Source: Massilia mucilaginosa (GTDB lineage: Bacteria; Pseudomonadota; Gammaproteobacteria; Burkholderiales; Burkholderiaceae_D). Taken from it: 64,000 nucleotides of DNA. Position 1 is the first letter of the stretch; each line of letters starts with the position of its first letter. Location: assembly GCF_011682145.1 (NCBI RefSeq), contig NZ_WHJH01000002.1:186001-250000 (forward strand). Direction: 5' to 3'. Shown here one piece after another: positions 1 through 8,371 of the stretch. The notes beneath the pieces were generated by a model. It was given only the letters and a program-made list of their open reading frames with translations. It did no database searches and was not told the origin of the DNA. The position numbers and the translations under genes are program-made.

Positions 1-359
1 TCATTTTCCTGTGGACCCCGCCGCACTTCTGGGCGCTGGCCATGTACCGGCGCGACGATTACGCCCGCTCCGGCCTGCCGATGCTGCCGGTCACGCACGG
101 CATGAACTTCACCGGCTTCCATGTCTGGCTGTACTCGATCGCGCTGGCCGCCACCACGCTGCTGCCGTACGCGGTGCGCATGAGCGGGCACATCTACCTG
201 GGATCGGCGGTGCTGCTCAATGCCGTGTTCCTGTGGCATGGCTGGCAGGTGTACCGCCACTATTCCGACCAGGTCGCCCGCAAGGCCTTCACCTGGTCCA
301 TCATTTACCTGTCGCTGCTGTTTGCCGCGCTGCTGCTCGACCACTACATCAAATTATGA
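1..359 (+). CDS. ctaB: Protoheme IX farnesyltransferase, C-terminal part
   Basis: This is the 3' end of heme O synthase, a membrane prenyltransferase that adds a farnesyl group to heme b for terminal oxidases. The reading frame is open from the window edge (codons from base 3). The motif [13 protein letters not shown], typical of the family's last conserved loop, is followed by three hydrophobic segments ending DHYIKL. The start and the DxxxD substrate-binding motifs lie outside the window. Its stop overlaps the start of the SCO gene (ATGA), so the two are translationally coupled, which fits a cytochrome oxidase assembly operon. The name cyoE is an alternative for the same family. Confidence 0.93.
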   Translation, partial: IFLWTPPHFWALAMYRRDDYARSGLPMLPVTHGMNFTGFHVWLYSIALAATTLLPYAVRMSGHIYLGSAVLLNAVFLWHGWQVYRHYSDQVARKAFTWSIIYLSLLFAALLLDHYIKL

Positions 360-949
360 TCAAAAAACTGCTCGCCCTGTGCACCTTGTCGATCGTCCTG
401 AGCGCCTGCGACAAGGTGGCCACGCCGCCCACGCCGCCGAGTTTCCAGAACACCGACCTGACCGGTCTCGACTACGCGCGCGACTTCGCCTTGACCGACC
501 ACAACGGCAAGGCGCGCACCCTGGCCGACTTCAAGGGCAAGGTGGTGGTGATGTTCTTCGGCTTCACCCAGTGTCCCGACGTGTGCCCGACCACCATGGC
601 CGAGATGGCCGCGGTGATGAAGGAACTCGGTCCCCAGGCCGACAAGGTGCAGGTGCTGTTCGTCACCGTCGACCCGGAACGCGACACCCAGCAACTGCTG
701 GCGCAGTACGTGCCGGCCTTCGATCCGCGCTTCCTGGGCCTGTATGGCGACCTTGACGCGACCGCCAAGGTGGCCAAGGAATTCAAGGTCTTCTATGCCA
801 AGGTCAAGGGCAAGACCGAAGGCAGCTATTCGATGGACCATACCGCCGCCAGCTACGTGTTCGACCGCAACGGCAAGATCCGCCTGTTCGTGCGTCACGG
901 CAAGGGGCCGGCGCCGATCGTGCACGATATCAAGCAACTGCTGAACTGA
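356..949 (+). CDS. SCO1/SenC family copper chaperone lipoprotein
   Basis: A 197-residue membrane-anchored thioredoxin-fold protein that delivers copper to the CuA centre of cytochrome c oxidase or acts as a thiol reductant for it. The N-terminus is a lipoprotein signal with lipobox LSAC (Cys18). The copper-binding pair is seen as CPDVCP (Cys73, Cys77), and the distal histidine ligand as DHTAA (His162), so all three known ligands are present. The ATG overlaps the ctaB stop, and ctaB-sco is a common pairing in cytochrome oxidase loci. An upstream in-frame extension is possible but covers ctaB in another frame and lacks the signal peptide, so the start at 356 is preferred. Confidence 0.95.
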   Translation: MIKKLLALCTLSIVLSACDKVATPPTPPSFQNTDLTGLDYARDFALTDHNGKARTLADFKGKVVVMFFGFTQCPDVCPTTMAEMAAVMKELGPQADKVQVLFVTVDPERDTQQLLAQYVPAFDPRFLGLYGDLDATAKVAKEFKVFYAKVKGKTEGSYSMDHTAASYVFDRNGKIRLFVRHGKGPAPIVHDIKQLLN

Positions 950-990
950 TCCACTACGCTGATCCGCCACACTGACCTGACTGGGTGACC

Positions 991-2052
991 ATGGACCAAG
1001 AGCGCGCCGGCAAGAATTACGCATACATGGGCGCGATCGCGCTGCTCACCATCGGTTGCCTGTACGTCCTGCGGCCGTTCCTGGCGGCGATCCTGTTCGC
1101 CGCCGCCATTGTCATTTCCTCCTGGCCGATCTACCTGTACGTGCTGGCGCGCATGCGCGGACGGCGCACCCTGGCCGCGCTGACGCTCACCCTGACCCTG
1201 ACCTTCCTGGTGATCCTGCCGATCGCGCTGGTGGCCTACAACCTGGCCGACGATGTGGGGCGCTTCTACGAGCAGTTGAAGGCCGCGGTCGCCACCGGGC
1301 ACGTCGAGCCGCCGGCCTGGCTGCGCCAGATTCCGCTGGTGGGCGAGACGCTGTACAGCTACGTGGGCAACCTGGTGTCGAGCCGCGAGCAGATGATGGT
1401 GCTGGCCCAGCGCCTGCTTGAACCGGCGCGCCACTACCTGCTGGGCGGCGGCATCGTGCTGGGCACCGGCGTCGCGCAGATGAGCCTGGCGGCCTTCGTC
1501 AGCTTCTTCCTGTACCGCGACGGCCATACCTTGCTGGTCGCCATCGGCGTGGCCATGCAAAGGATCATCGGCGAGCGCGCCGAGCGCATCGCCACCACCG
1601 TCAGCCAGACCGTGCGCGGGGTGATGTACGGCTTGCTGGGTACGGCGCTGGCGCAGGCCGTGGTGGCCGCGATCGGATTCGTGATCGCCGGCGTGCCCGG
1701 CGTGCCGCTGCTGGCCGTGGCCACCTTCGTGATGTCGCTGGTGCCGGTCGGCCCGCCGATCATCTGGGGCGGGGCGGCGATCTGGCTGTTCAACCAGGGC
1801 CAGACCGGCTGGGGTATCTTCATGGTGGTGTGGGGTCTGGTGCTGATCAGCGGGGTGGACAACGTGGTCAAGCCGATGCTGATCAGCCGCGGCAGCAGCC
1901 TGCCGTTCCTGCTGGTGTTGCTGGGGGTCTTGGGCGGGGTGCTGGCGTTCGGTTTTGTCGGGCTGTTCATCGGGCCGACCTTGCTGGCGGTGGGGTATTC
2001 GCTGATGCGCGAGTGGACTGGCATCGAGCCGGCTGTCGTCAACGATATTTAA
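991..2052 (+). CDS. AI-2E family (PerM/UPF0118) membrane transporter
   Basis: A 353-residue polytopic membrane protein of the AI-2 exporter-like family. Members are proposed permeases or Na+/H+ antiporters, and the substrate of this one cannot be read from sequence. It starts with a long N-terminal hydrophobic hairpin (IALLTIGCLYVLRPFLAAIL), has a soluble central part near residues 80-150, then several C-terminal membrane segments. The family signature region follows the pattern PVGPPIIWGGAAIWL and later DNVVKPMLISRG, which is highly characteristic. A GTG six bases earlier (985) is an alternative start. The stop abuts the ATG of the acetyltransferase gene with no gap. Confidence 0.9.
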   Translation: MDQERAGKNYAYMGAIALLTIGCLYVLRPFLAAILFAAAIVISSWPIYLYVLARMRGRRTLAALTLTLTLTFLVILPIALVAYNLADDVGRFYEQLKAAVATGHVEPPAWLRQIPLVGETLYSYVGNLVSSREQMMVLAQRLLEPARHYLLGGGIVLGTGVAQMSLAAFVSFFLYRDGHTLLVAIGVAMQRIIGERAERIATTVSQTVRGVMYGLLGTALAQAVVAAIGFVIAGVPGVPLLAVATFVMSLVPVGPPIIWGGAAIWLFNQGQTGWGIFMVVWGLVLISGVDNVVKPMLISRGSSLPFLLVLLGVLGGVLAFGFVGLFIGPTLLAVGYSLMREWTGIEPAVVNDI

Positions 2053-2475
2053 ATGGTGGACATCAGAGCCGCCACCATGGCCGACCTGGAATTGCTGGCC
2101 GCGCTCGATACCGTGGCGGTTTGCGACCCTGGGCGCCGTGCTCAGATCAGACAGTGGATCGAGAGCGGAACGTGCCATGTGGCGCGCATCGGCGATTCGG
2201 TCGGCGCCTATGGCGTCCTGGGATACCATTTTTTCGGTAACGGGTTCATTGAGATGGTCATGGTAGGCGAACGTTTTCGCCGCCATGGCTTGGGGATGGC
2301 GCTTGTGCGTTTTTTCCAGGCGCGCTGTACGACACCGAAACTCTTTGCGTCGACAAACCTGTCCAACCTGCGCATGCAAGAACTGCTCAAGTCGGCCGGT
2401 TTTCGACCCAGCGGATTCATCGACAATCTGGATGACAACGATCCGGAAATCGTGTTCTTTTCACGCTCCGTATAA
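2053..2475 (+). CDS. GNAT family N-acetyltransferase
   Basis: A 140-residue acyl-CoA N-acyltransferase fold protein. The acetyl-CoA pyrophosphate loop is recognisable as ERFRRHGLGMAL (about residues 73-84, pattern R-R-x-G-x-G). The protein is the short single-domain type that usually acetylates small molecules or protein N-termini; the substrate is not predictable. Its ATG follows the stop of the AI-2E gene immediately, so it depends on translational coupling. Downstream lies a cluster of short repeats rather than another gene, so it probably ends the transcription unit. Confidence 0.87.
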   Translation: MVDIRAATMADLELLAALDTVAVCDPGRRAQIRQWIESGTCHVARIGDSVGAYGVLGYHFFGNGFIEMVMVGERFRRHGLGMALVRFFQARCTTPKLFASTNLSNLRMQELLKSAGFRPSGFIDNLDDNDPEIVFFSRSV

Positions 2476-2488
2476 CATATCCACCACC

Positions 2489-2681
2489 GGTGTCAGGTCT
2501 GACATTCGGACACGGACCCGGCTATATTTCCAAATGCCGAGTCTGGGAGGTGGCAGAACAGAAGAGCTCGTGTCCGAATGTCAGACCAGACACCAGCTGT
2601 AGGACACCGGCTTTAAAGAAGAGCCCGTGTCCGAATGTCAGACCTGACACCGGCTGTTGTCAGAATGTCAGACCTGACACC
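2489..2681. repeat. Cluster of dispersed GTGTCAGGTCTGACA-type repeats (locus 1)
   Basis: This holds four copies of one about 27-base unit that starts GGTGTCAGGTCTGACA and ends CGGACACGG. One is in plus orientation (2489-2515). Three are inverted: 2569-2594 with one changed base, 2625-2651 complete, and 2659-2681 lacking the outer end. The core TCAGGTCTGA is nearly palindromic, so each copy can fold, and opposite copies can form a long hairpin. The last copy ends nine bases before the stop of the CNNM gene. Further copies are at 13550-13674 and 14543-14558. The layout resembles REP/BIME-type intergenic elements; no transposase gene is in the window. Confidence 0.85.
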
Positions 2682-2689
2682 GACTGTTG

Positions 2690-4030
2690 TCAGTCCTGCT
2701 CGTCCAGATCGGGCGTGCGTTGCACTTGCGGAATCACCTTGATCAGCACGATGCGCGGGCCATTCATTTTCTTGACCACGATGTCGAAGTGCGGGAATTC
2801 GATGCGCTGGCCCTGCTTGGGTATGTCGCCCAGCTTGACCATCAGCAAACCACCAACCGATTCGACTTCATCCAGGCCCAGGGTCTCGTTGTCGATATCG
2901 ATCCCCAGAATCCGTTCCAGCGAGAAGATCGGCAGGCTGGCCTTGCCGATCAGCGTGCCGTCCGGCTGGCGCAGCCAGTCGTTCTCGTTGAGGCGGAATT
3001 CGTCGCGGATTTCACCGACCATGGCGCCGAGCAAGTTGTCGAGGGTGATGAAGCCGACCGGGCGCTTGCCCTTTTCGCCAATCAGCGCAAAGTGCGGCGC
3101 GCCGTCGCGGAAGCGGCGGAACATCTGCTGCGCCGGCGTGCGCGCCGACATCGTCTCGACCGGGCGCAAAAACTGGGTCAGATCCTTGATCTGGCGTCCG
3201 GCCTGCTGGGCAAAGAACAGGTCTTTCAGGTGGATCACGCCGAGCACGTCTTCGCCATTGGTGTCGAAGTACGGGTAGCGGCTGAAGCGGTTCCTCACCA
3301 CGGTCTGCAAGTTTTCTTCCATCGATTTGCTGGCGTGCAGGGCAATGACTTCGTTGATCGGACGCATCAGGTCGGCCACCGACAGCTGGCTGAAGTCGAG
3401 CGACTGGGCCAGGATGTGGCGCTCGTCGCGGGTGAATTTTTCGCCCGGCTGGCTGGTGCGCAAAATCAGCTTGAGTTCTTCGGTCGAGTAATGGGCATCG
3501 TGCCCGCCCTTGCCGGACAGGCCCGCCAGGCGCAGCACCATGTTCGCGCTGCCGTTGAGCACGTAGATGGCCGGGTACATCGACCAGTAGAAGATATACA
3601 GCGCCGGCGCGGTCCACAGGCCGACCACTTCCGGATTGCGGATCGCCAGCGATTTCGGCGCCAGTTCACCCACCACGATGTGCAGGAAGGAAATCACGCT
3701 GAAGGCCACCACGAACGAGACCGTGTGGATGATTTTCTCGGATTCGACGCCGATCATGCCGAACACCGGCTCGAGGATGCTGGCAAAGGCCGGCTCGCCG
3801 ACCCAGCCCAGGCCGAGCGAGGCCAGGGTAATACCTAACTGGCAGGCCGACAGGTAGGCGTCCAGCTGGCCGTGGACCTTGCCCAGCAGGCGCCCGCGCA
3901 CCCCCTGGCTCTTGGCAATCGCGCGCACGCGGGTTTTTCGGAGGGTGACAATGCCGAATTCGGCAGCCACGAAAAAGCCATTGAGCGCGACCAGGAACAG
4001 GGCGAGCAAGACCAGTAAGGCATTTTGCAT
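2690..4030 (-). CDS. CNNM/HlyC-type membrane protein with CBS domains (TlyC/CorC family)
   Basis: A 446-residue protein with an N-terminal CNNM (DUF21) four-helix membrane domain (about residues 1-195, ending near the STEELKLIL linker), a CBS pair (about 210-335) and a C-terminal CorC_HlyC domain (about 350-430). Members are implicated in Mg2+/Co2+ transport or its control. The old label hemolysin is not supported by function in most members. The start is ATG with the hydrophobic segment ALLVLLALFLVALNGFFVAAEFG. A second paralogue lies at 38962-40284. The 3' end runs right up to the repeat cluster, which may act as its transcript end. Confidence 0.92.
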   Translation of the reverse strand: MQNALLVLLALFLVALNGFFVAAEFGIVTLRKTRVRAIAKSQGVRGRLLGKVHGQLDAYLSACQLGITLASLGLGWVGEPAFASILEPVFGMIGVESEKIIHTVSFVVAFSVISFLHIVVGELAPKSLAIRNPEVVGLWTAPALYIFYWSMYPAIYVLNGSANMVLRLAGLSGKGGHDAHYSTEELKLILRTSQPGEKFTRDERHILAQSLDFSQLSVADLMRPINEVIALHASKSMEENLQTVVRNRFSRYPYFDTNGEDVLGVIHLKDLFFAQQAGRQIKDLTQFLRPVETMSARTPAQQMFRRFRDGAPHFALIGEKGKRPVGFITLDNLLGAMVGEIRDEFRLNENDWLRQPDGTLIGKASLPIFSLERILGIDIDNETLGLDEVESVGGLLMVKLGDIPKQGQRIEFPHFDIVVKKMNGPRIVLIKVIPQVQRTPDLDEQD

Positions 4031-4087
4031 AAAGAGTTGGGTTAGCTTTTCGCTTAGGTCAAAGGACCGGGATGGTCATTGTACCGT

Positions 4088-4996
4088 TCATGGCGTGCTG
4101 AACACACCTTGATGTACTGCGGAAAGGATCGCTTCGACCGCGGGATGCTTGATTTTACGCTCGTTCGAGATGGCATAGACGTGCTCGCGCACCTGCGGCA
4201 CGTGGCCGGCCAGCACCGCGCCGAACTGGTCGGCCAGATCGCCGGCCAGCGCCGCCGGCGCGAAAAACAGGCCCGCCCCGCGCCGTCCGAAGGTGTTGAG
4301 CAGGGCGTTGTCTTCGAATTCGCCGACCACGTCCGGCCGCACATTGTGCAGCTCGAACCATTCGTCGATCCGCCCGCGCAGGGCGTTGTTGCGGGTGGGC
4401 AGCAGGAACGGGGCACCGTTCAGGCTGCCCGGGAAGCCCTCGGAGTAGGCCCCGGCCAGGGCCGGCGTGCCGACCACGATGGTGTCGCTTTCGAACAGCA
4501 TGTGGCTGAACACGCGCAAGGTGGTGCCCGAGCGCACCGCGCGGTCGGTCAGCACCACGTCCAGCTTGTGCAGAGCCAGGTCGGCCAGCAGGGCTTCGAA
4601 CTGGTCCTCAAAGCAGACCAGGCGCACCGGCGTGGCCAGGTGCAGGGTCGCTTCGAGCAGGCGGAAGGCGGTCAGCTTCGGCAGCGAGTCGGAAATGCCG
4701 ACCGTGAGCCGGGTGCGCCCGCTGTCGGCTTCCCCAAGCGCTTCCTGCAATTGTTCGCCCAGCAGGAAGATCTGGTCGGCGTACGCCAGCGCCAGCCGTC
4801 CGGCCTCGGTCAGCACCAGGCCGCGGCCCTGCTGCATGAAGAGCGACTTGCCGATCGACTGCTCCAGCTGGCTGAGCTGGGTGCTGATGGTCTGGATCGC
4901 CAGTCCCAGCCGTTCGGCGGCGCGCGTCACGCCGCCTTCCTTGGCCACCACCCAGAAGTAGTACAGGTGGCGAAAATTCATCCCGGTATTTTTCAT
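4088..4996 (-). CDS. nhaR: LysR-type regulator, NhaR-like
   Basis: A 302-residue LysR regulator. The N-terminal winged helix-turn-helix (residues about 6-65) begins MNFRHLYYFWVVAKEGGV, which closely resembles NhaR, the Na+-responsive activator of the nhaA antiporter; the rest is a periplasmic-binding-like effector domain. An internal Met six codons on is an alternative start. It is divergent from the DUF475/Ter-type genes across a 105-base region containing the palindrome ATTTTTAAAAAT (5035-5046). No nhaA is present here, so the likely target is the neighbouring stress module (inference). The family is certain; the nhaR symbol rests on resemblance only. Confidence 0.85.
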   Translation of the reverse strand: MKNTGMNFRHLYYFWVVAKEGGVTRAAERLGLAIQTISTQLSQLEQSIGKSLFMQQGRGLVLTEAGRLALAYADQIFLLGEQLQEALGEADSGRTRLTVGISDSLPKLTAFRLLEATLHLATPVRLVCFEDQFEALLADLALHKLDVVLTDRAVRSGTTLRVFSHMLFESDTIVVGTPALAGAYSEGFPGSLNGAPFLLPTRNNALRGRIDEWFELHNVRPDVVGEFEDNALLNTFGRRGAGLFFAPAALAGDLADQFGAVLAGHVPQVREHVYAISNERKIKHPAVEAILSAVHQGVFSTP

Positions 4997-5101
4997 GCTT
5001 CGGTTTTTCAGAAGTAATGCTCCGATTATCTCCTATTTTTAAAAATGTTGCTTACGGATACACTCCCTGTATCAACAATAACAAATGAGGGAAATCAATA
5101 C

Positions 5102-6139
5102 ATGAAGCATTTCAGAATTTCATTTCTAGTCACCTTCGTCTGCCTTGCGGTGGCCGGCTGGTGGGGCTACTCGCACCATGGCATCGGCGGCATGTTCTCG
5201 GCGCTGGGCGTGGCGGCCATTTTGGGCATCATGGAGGTGTCGCTGTCCTTCGATAACGCGGTCGTGAACGCTTCGGTGCTCAAGACCTGGGATGACTACT
5301 GGCAAAAGCTGTTCCTCGGCGTCGGTATCATCATCGCCGTGTTCGGTATGCGTTTGCTGTTCCCGCTGGTGATCGTGGCGCAAGCTGCCGACTTGGGCAT
5401 TATCGAAGTATGGAACCTGGCACTGTCCGATCCGAAAGCCTACTCGGCTCACCTGACGGCCCACCATGCGGAAGTGGCGGCCTTTGGCGGTATGTTCCTG
5501 TTGCTGGTGTTCCTGAACTTCCTGCTGGATGATGAAAAAGAAACCCACTGGTTGGGCAGCCTGGAAGAAAAGCTCGGCGCGCTCGGTAAAGTCGGCTCGA
5601 TTTCGGTGATGATTGCCCTCGGTACCTTGATGGCCAGCATGACGATGGTCGCCGAAGCGCAAAAGATGGTCGTGCTGATGGCCGGTCTGTGGGGTATCCT
5701 GATTTACGTCGGTGTCGACACGATCAGCAGCCTGCTCGAAGGCGATGATGCCGAAGGCAGCAATGTCGGCGACATGGTCAAGCGCGGCGGTATCGGTGGC
5801 TTCCTGTACCTGGAAGTGCTGGACGCATCGTTCTCTTTCGACGGCGTGATCGGCGCGTTTGCGATCACCACCGACGTCGTGATCATCATGCTGGGCCTGG
5901 CGATCGGTGCCATGTTCGTGCGCTCGATGACGGTGTTTTTGGTCAAGAAGGGCACGCTGGACGAATTCGTGTACCTGGAGCACGGCGCACACTATGCGAT
6001 CGGTATCCTGGCGCTGATTATGTTGGCAAGCATGAAGTTCCATGTGCCTGAAATCTTCACCGGCCTGATTGGCGTGGCCTTTATCGTCGCCTCGCTGTGG
6101 TCGTCGGTGCAGCACAAGAAACAGCAGCTGCTTGCGTAA
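5102..6139 (+). CDS. DUF475 family integral membrane protein (TerC superfamily)
   Basis: A 345-residue polytopic membrane protein with about nine hydrophobic segments. The TerC-type acidic membrane motifs are present: EVSLSFDNAVVNA near residue 50 and EVLDASFSFDGVIGA near 245, each placing acidic residues inside membrane helices. TerC-like proteins are linked to metal ion export and tellurite or phage stress. The ATG at 5102 is chosen because GAGGG lies about ten bases upstream; earlier in-frame codons lack this and precede the membrane start. It leads a set of Ter-type genes on the same strand (TerD, TIGR00266, TerZ-like), suggesting a membrane partner for them. Confidence 0.9.
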   Translation: MKHFRISFLVTFVCLAVAGWWGYSHHGIGGMFSALGVAAILGIMEVSLSFDNAVVNASVLKTWDDYWQKLFLGVGIIIAVFGMRLLFPLVIVAQAADLGIIEVWNLALSDPKAYSAHLTAHHAEVAAFGGMFLLLVFLNFLLDDEKETHWLGSLEEKLGALGKVGSISVMIALGTLMASMTMVAEAQKMVVLMAGLWGILIYVGVDTISSLLEGDDAEGSNVGDMVKRGGIGGFLYLEVLDASFSFDGVIGAFAITTDVVIIMLGLAIGAMFVRSMTVFLVKKGTLDEFVYLEHGAHYAIGILALIMLASMKFHVPEIFTGLIGVAFIVASLWSSVQHKKQQLLA

Positions 6140-6170
6140 CTCGCGTTACCAAGCCCTGCGTAATACAACG

Positions 6171-6200
6171 GCGGCAAACTGACGAACACCAGTTTGCCGC
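6171..6200 (+). terminator. Hairpin between the DUF475 and terD-like genes
   Basis: A perfect 11-base stem GCGGCAAACTG / CAGTTTGCCGC with an 8-base loop lies 31 bases after the DUF475 stop. No T-run follows (GTCATTCCCC), so it may be a partial terminator or an RNA-processing or stability hairpin rather than a full stop. Confidence 0.55.
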
Positions 6201-6247
6201 GTCATTCCCCGGTGTTCATTGTTTTAATAACTTTTGGAGAATAAAGT

Positions 6248-6823
6248 ATGCCTATCAGCTTGCAAAAAGGCGGTAACGTCAACCTGAGTAAAGAAGCACC
6301 TGGCCTGACCAAGATGATCGTCGGCCTCGGCTGGGACACGCGCGCCACCGACGGCAGCGCATTCGACCTGGACGGTGCTGTGTTCCTGCTGAACGCCAGC
6401 GGCAAGGTCCGTTCCGACGCCGACTTCATTTTCTACAACAACCTGAAATCGGCTGACGGCTCGATCACCCACTCGGGCGACAACAAAACCGGCGATGGCG
6501 ATGGCGACGACGAAAGCGTGACCATCGACTTGGCCAACGTGCCGGCCGATATCGACAAGGTCGTGCTGGCCGTGACGATTCACGATGCCGAGACACGCCG
6601 CCAGAACTTCGGTATGGTATCGAAAGCGTTCGTCCGTTGCGTCAACGCCGCCGGCAACGCCGAAATCGCCCGCTACGACCTGTCGGAAGACGGCTCGACG
6701 GAAGCGGCCATGATCTTCGGTGAAGTCTACCGCGCTGGCGCCGACTGGAAATTCCGCGCCATCGGCCAGGGCTTCCAGGGCGGCCTGGGCCCCCTGGCAA
6801 CGAGCTACGGCGTCAACGTTTAA
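6248..6823 (+). CDS. TerD family protein
   Basis: A 191-residue cytoplasmic TerD-fold protein of the tellurite-resistance/stress family. Members bind calcium and are thought to organise stress responses at the membrane. The N-terminal signature [13 protein letters not shown] and the calcium-binding loop [13 protein letters not shown] (residues about 77-89) are both intact. The start is supported by TTTTGGAGA eight bases upstream. It lies 108 bases after the DUF475 gene and 65 before the TIGR00266 gene, all on one strand, consistent with one transcription unit. The 191-residue length equals that of stand-alone TerD and TerE. Specific assignment to terD or terE is not possible. Confidence 0.93.
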   Translation: MPISLQKGGNVNLSKEAPGLTKMIVGLGWDTRATDGSAFDLDGAVFLLNASGKVRSDADFIFYNNLKSADGSITHSGDNKTGDGDGDDESVTIDLANVPADIDKVVLAVTIHDAETRRQNFGMVSKAFVRCVNAAGNAEIARYDLSEDGSTEAAMIFGEVYRAGADWKFRAIGQGFQGGLGPLATSYGVNV

Positions 6824-6888
6824 CCTTTTTTGCGGCGGCCCGCGCAGCGACATTCGTCTGCGGCGCGGGTCGCCAACAAGGAGTCAAC

Positions 6889-7584
6889 ATGCCAGTTTTT
6901 ACCGTCACAGGCGATATCGATCCTTTCCTGCACGTCTCGATGACGCGCGGCGACACGATTTACTGCGAGTCGGGTGCGATGGTCATGATGGAGTCGGCGC
7001 TTGACCTCAAGGGCAAGATGCAGGGCGGCATCGGCAGCGCGCTGATGCGGCGCTTCGCCAACGGCGAATCGTTCTTCCAGCAGCACATCGAAGCGGTGCG
7101 CGGCGATGGCGATTGCCTGCTCTCGCCGACCCTGCCGGGCGCGATGCAGATCATCGACGTCGGCCAGCGCCAGTACCTGCTCAGCGACGGCGCCTTTGTG
7201 GCCGCCAGCGCCAGGGTCGAACTCAAGGTGCGCACGCAAAGTCTCGGCAATGCGCTGTTCGCCGACAGCGGCGGCTTTTTCGTGACCGAAACCAGCGGCA
7301 ATGGCCAGGTGGTCGTGTCCGGTTTCGGCTCGATGCATGAGCTGATGGTCGAGAAGGGCAAGGACATCACGATCGACAATTCGCACGTGGTCGCCTGGGA
7401 CAGCAGCCTGCAATACGCGCCGAGCATCACCACCGGCACCAGCGGCGGCTTTTTCGGCAATCTGATCAACAGCCAGACCAGCGGGGAGGGCATCGTGCTA
7501 CGCTTCTCCGGCAATGGCAAAGTCTATATTTGTTCGCGCAACCGTGCCTCGTTCCAAGCCTGGGCGGCAGGCGGCGCGCGCTAA
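6889..7584 (+). CDS. TIGR00266 (AIM24-like) family protein
   Basis: A 231-residue beta-rich protein of the TIGR00266/AIM24 family. Recognisable pieces are the N-terminal CESGAMVMM stretch, a central GDGDCLLSPTLPG and the glycine-rich TSGGFFGNLIN before the C-terminus. The biochemical role is unknown. Comparative genomics has repeatedly found these proteins with TerD and TerC genes, which is exactly the setting here. A good ribosome site AAGGAG sits seven bases before the ATG. There is no signal peptide or membrane segment. It lies between two TerD-fold genes. Confidence 0.9.
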   Translation: MPVFTVTGDIDPFLHVSMTRGDTIYCESGAMVMMESALDLKGKMQGGIGSALMRRFANGESFFQQHIEAVRGDGDCLLSPTLPGAMQIIDVGQRQYLLSDGAFVAASARVELKVRTQSLGNALFADSGGFFVTETSGNGQVVVSGFGSMHELMVEKGKDITIDNSHVVAWDSSLQYAPSITTGTSGGFFGNLINSQTSGEGIVLRFSGNGKVYICSRNRASFQAWAAGGAR

Positions 7585-7601
7585 CACCAAGGAGTCATAC
7601 C

Positions 7602-8183
7602 ATGTCAGTCAATCTGCAAAAAGGCCAGAAAATTTCTCTGGATAAAGAAGCCGGCAGCACCCTGACCCGCATCACCATGGGTCTGGGGTGGGATGCCATC
7701 AAGACCAAGGGCCTGTTCGGCTTTGGCGGCAAGACCCAGTCGGTCGATCTGGACGCATCCTGCCTGTTGTTCGACGAGAGCGGCAGCCCGGTCGATGTGG
7801 TCTGGTTCCGCCAGCTCAAGAGCAAGGATGGCAGCATCGTGCACACGGGCGACAACCGCACCGGCGCCGGCGACGGCGACGACGAGCAGATCCTGGTCGA
7901 CCTGACGGCGGTGCCGGCCAGCGTCAAGTCGCTGGTGTTTACCGTGAACAGCTTCACGGGCCAGAATTTCGCGCAAGTCGAAAACGCCTACTGCCGCATC
8001 ATCAACGGTGCCGACCAGAAGGAAGTGGCGCGCTTCAACCTGTCGGTGCAGGGCGAGCACACGGCCCAGATCATGGCCAAGCTGTACCGCCATGGCGGCG
8101 AGTGGAAGATGCACGCGATCGGCGAAAACGGCAGCGGCCGTACCTTCGACGAGCTGATGCCGAAGATCACGCCGCACCTGTAA
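7602..8183 (+). CDS. TerD family protein, TerZ-like
   Basis: A 193-residue TerD-fold protein. It starts MSVNLQKGQKISLDKEAG and has the calcium loop GDNRTGAGDGDDE (residues about 83-95). It differs from the 6248 gene by an insert after GLGWD (KTKGLFGFGGKTQSVDLDAS) typical of the TerZ subgroup. AAGGAG lies eight bases before the ATG. It follows the TIGR00266 gene by 17 bases and is the last gene of the Ter-type unit. The 188 bases downstream contain a GC-rich hairpin (CGCCGGCC/GGCCGGCG at 8191-8210) without a clean T-run. Confidence 0.93.
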   Translation: MSVNLQKGQKISLDKEAGSTLTRITMGLGWDAIKTKGLFGFGGKTQSVDLDASCLLFDESGSPVDVVWFRQLKSKDGSIVHTGDNRTGAGDGDDEQILVDLTAVPASVKSLVFTVNSFTGQNFAQVENAYCRIINGADQKEVARFNLSVQGEHTAQIMAKLYRHGGEWKMHAIGENGSGRTFDELMPKITPHL

Positions 8184-8371
8184 TTGTTTGCGCCGGCCGC
8201 CCGGCCGGCGCGCCAGCAGCGCCCTGCACCCATCCCCTCGTCATGCGATGCGGGTTTTTTGGGGCGGGGCGCTTTTTTTGTGCCTTGATGAAGTGCCCGC
8301 TGCTAGAATTCGCCTCATAAAGCAAGCGAGGAATACCCCGCGGTGCGACCCTCTTCATTGCAAAGCGTTGT

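Noticed and set aside
895-2379. A 494-residue minus-strand frame over the AI-2E transporter and GNAT genes
   Set aside because: Low-complexity His/Gln/Arg-rich product typical of antisense frames in high-GC DNA; the plus strand carries recognisable families.
2687-3838. A 383-residue plus-strand frame over the CNNM gene
   Set aside because: The minus strand encodes an intact, recognisable CNNM/CBS protein; the plus frame is its complement shadow.
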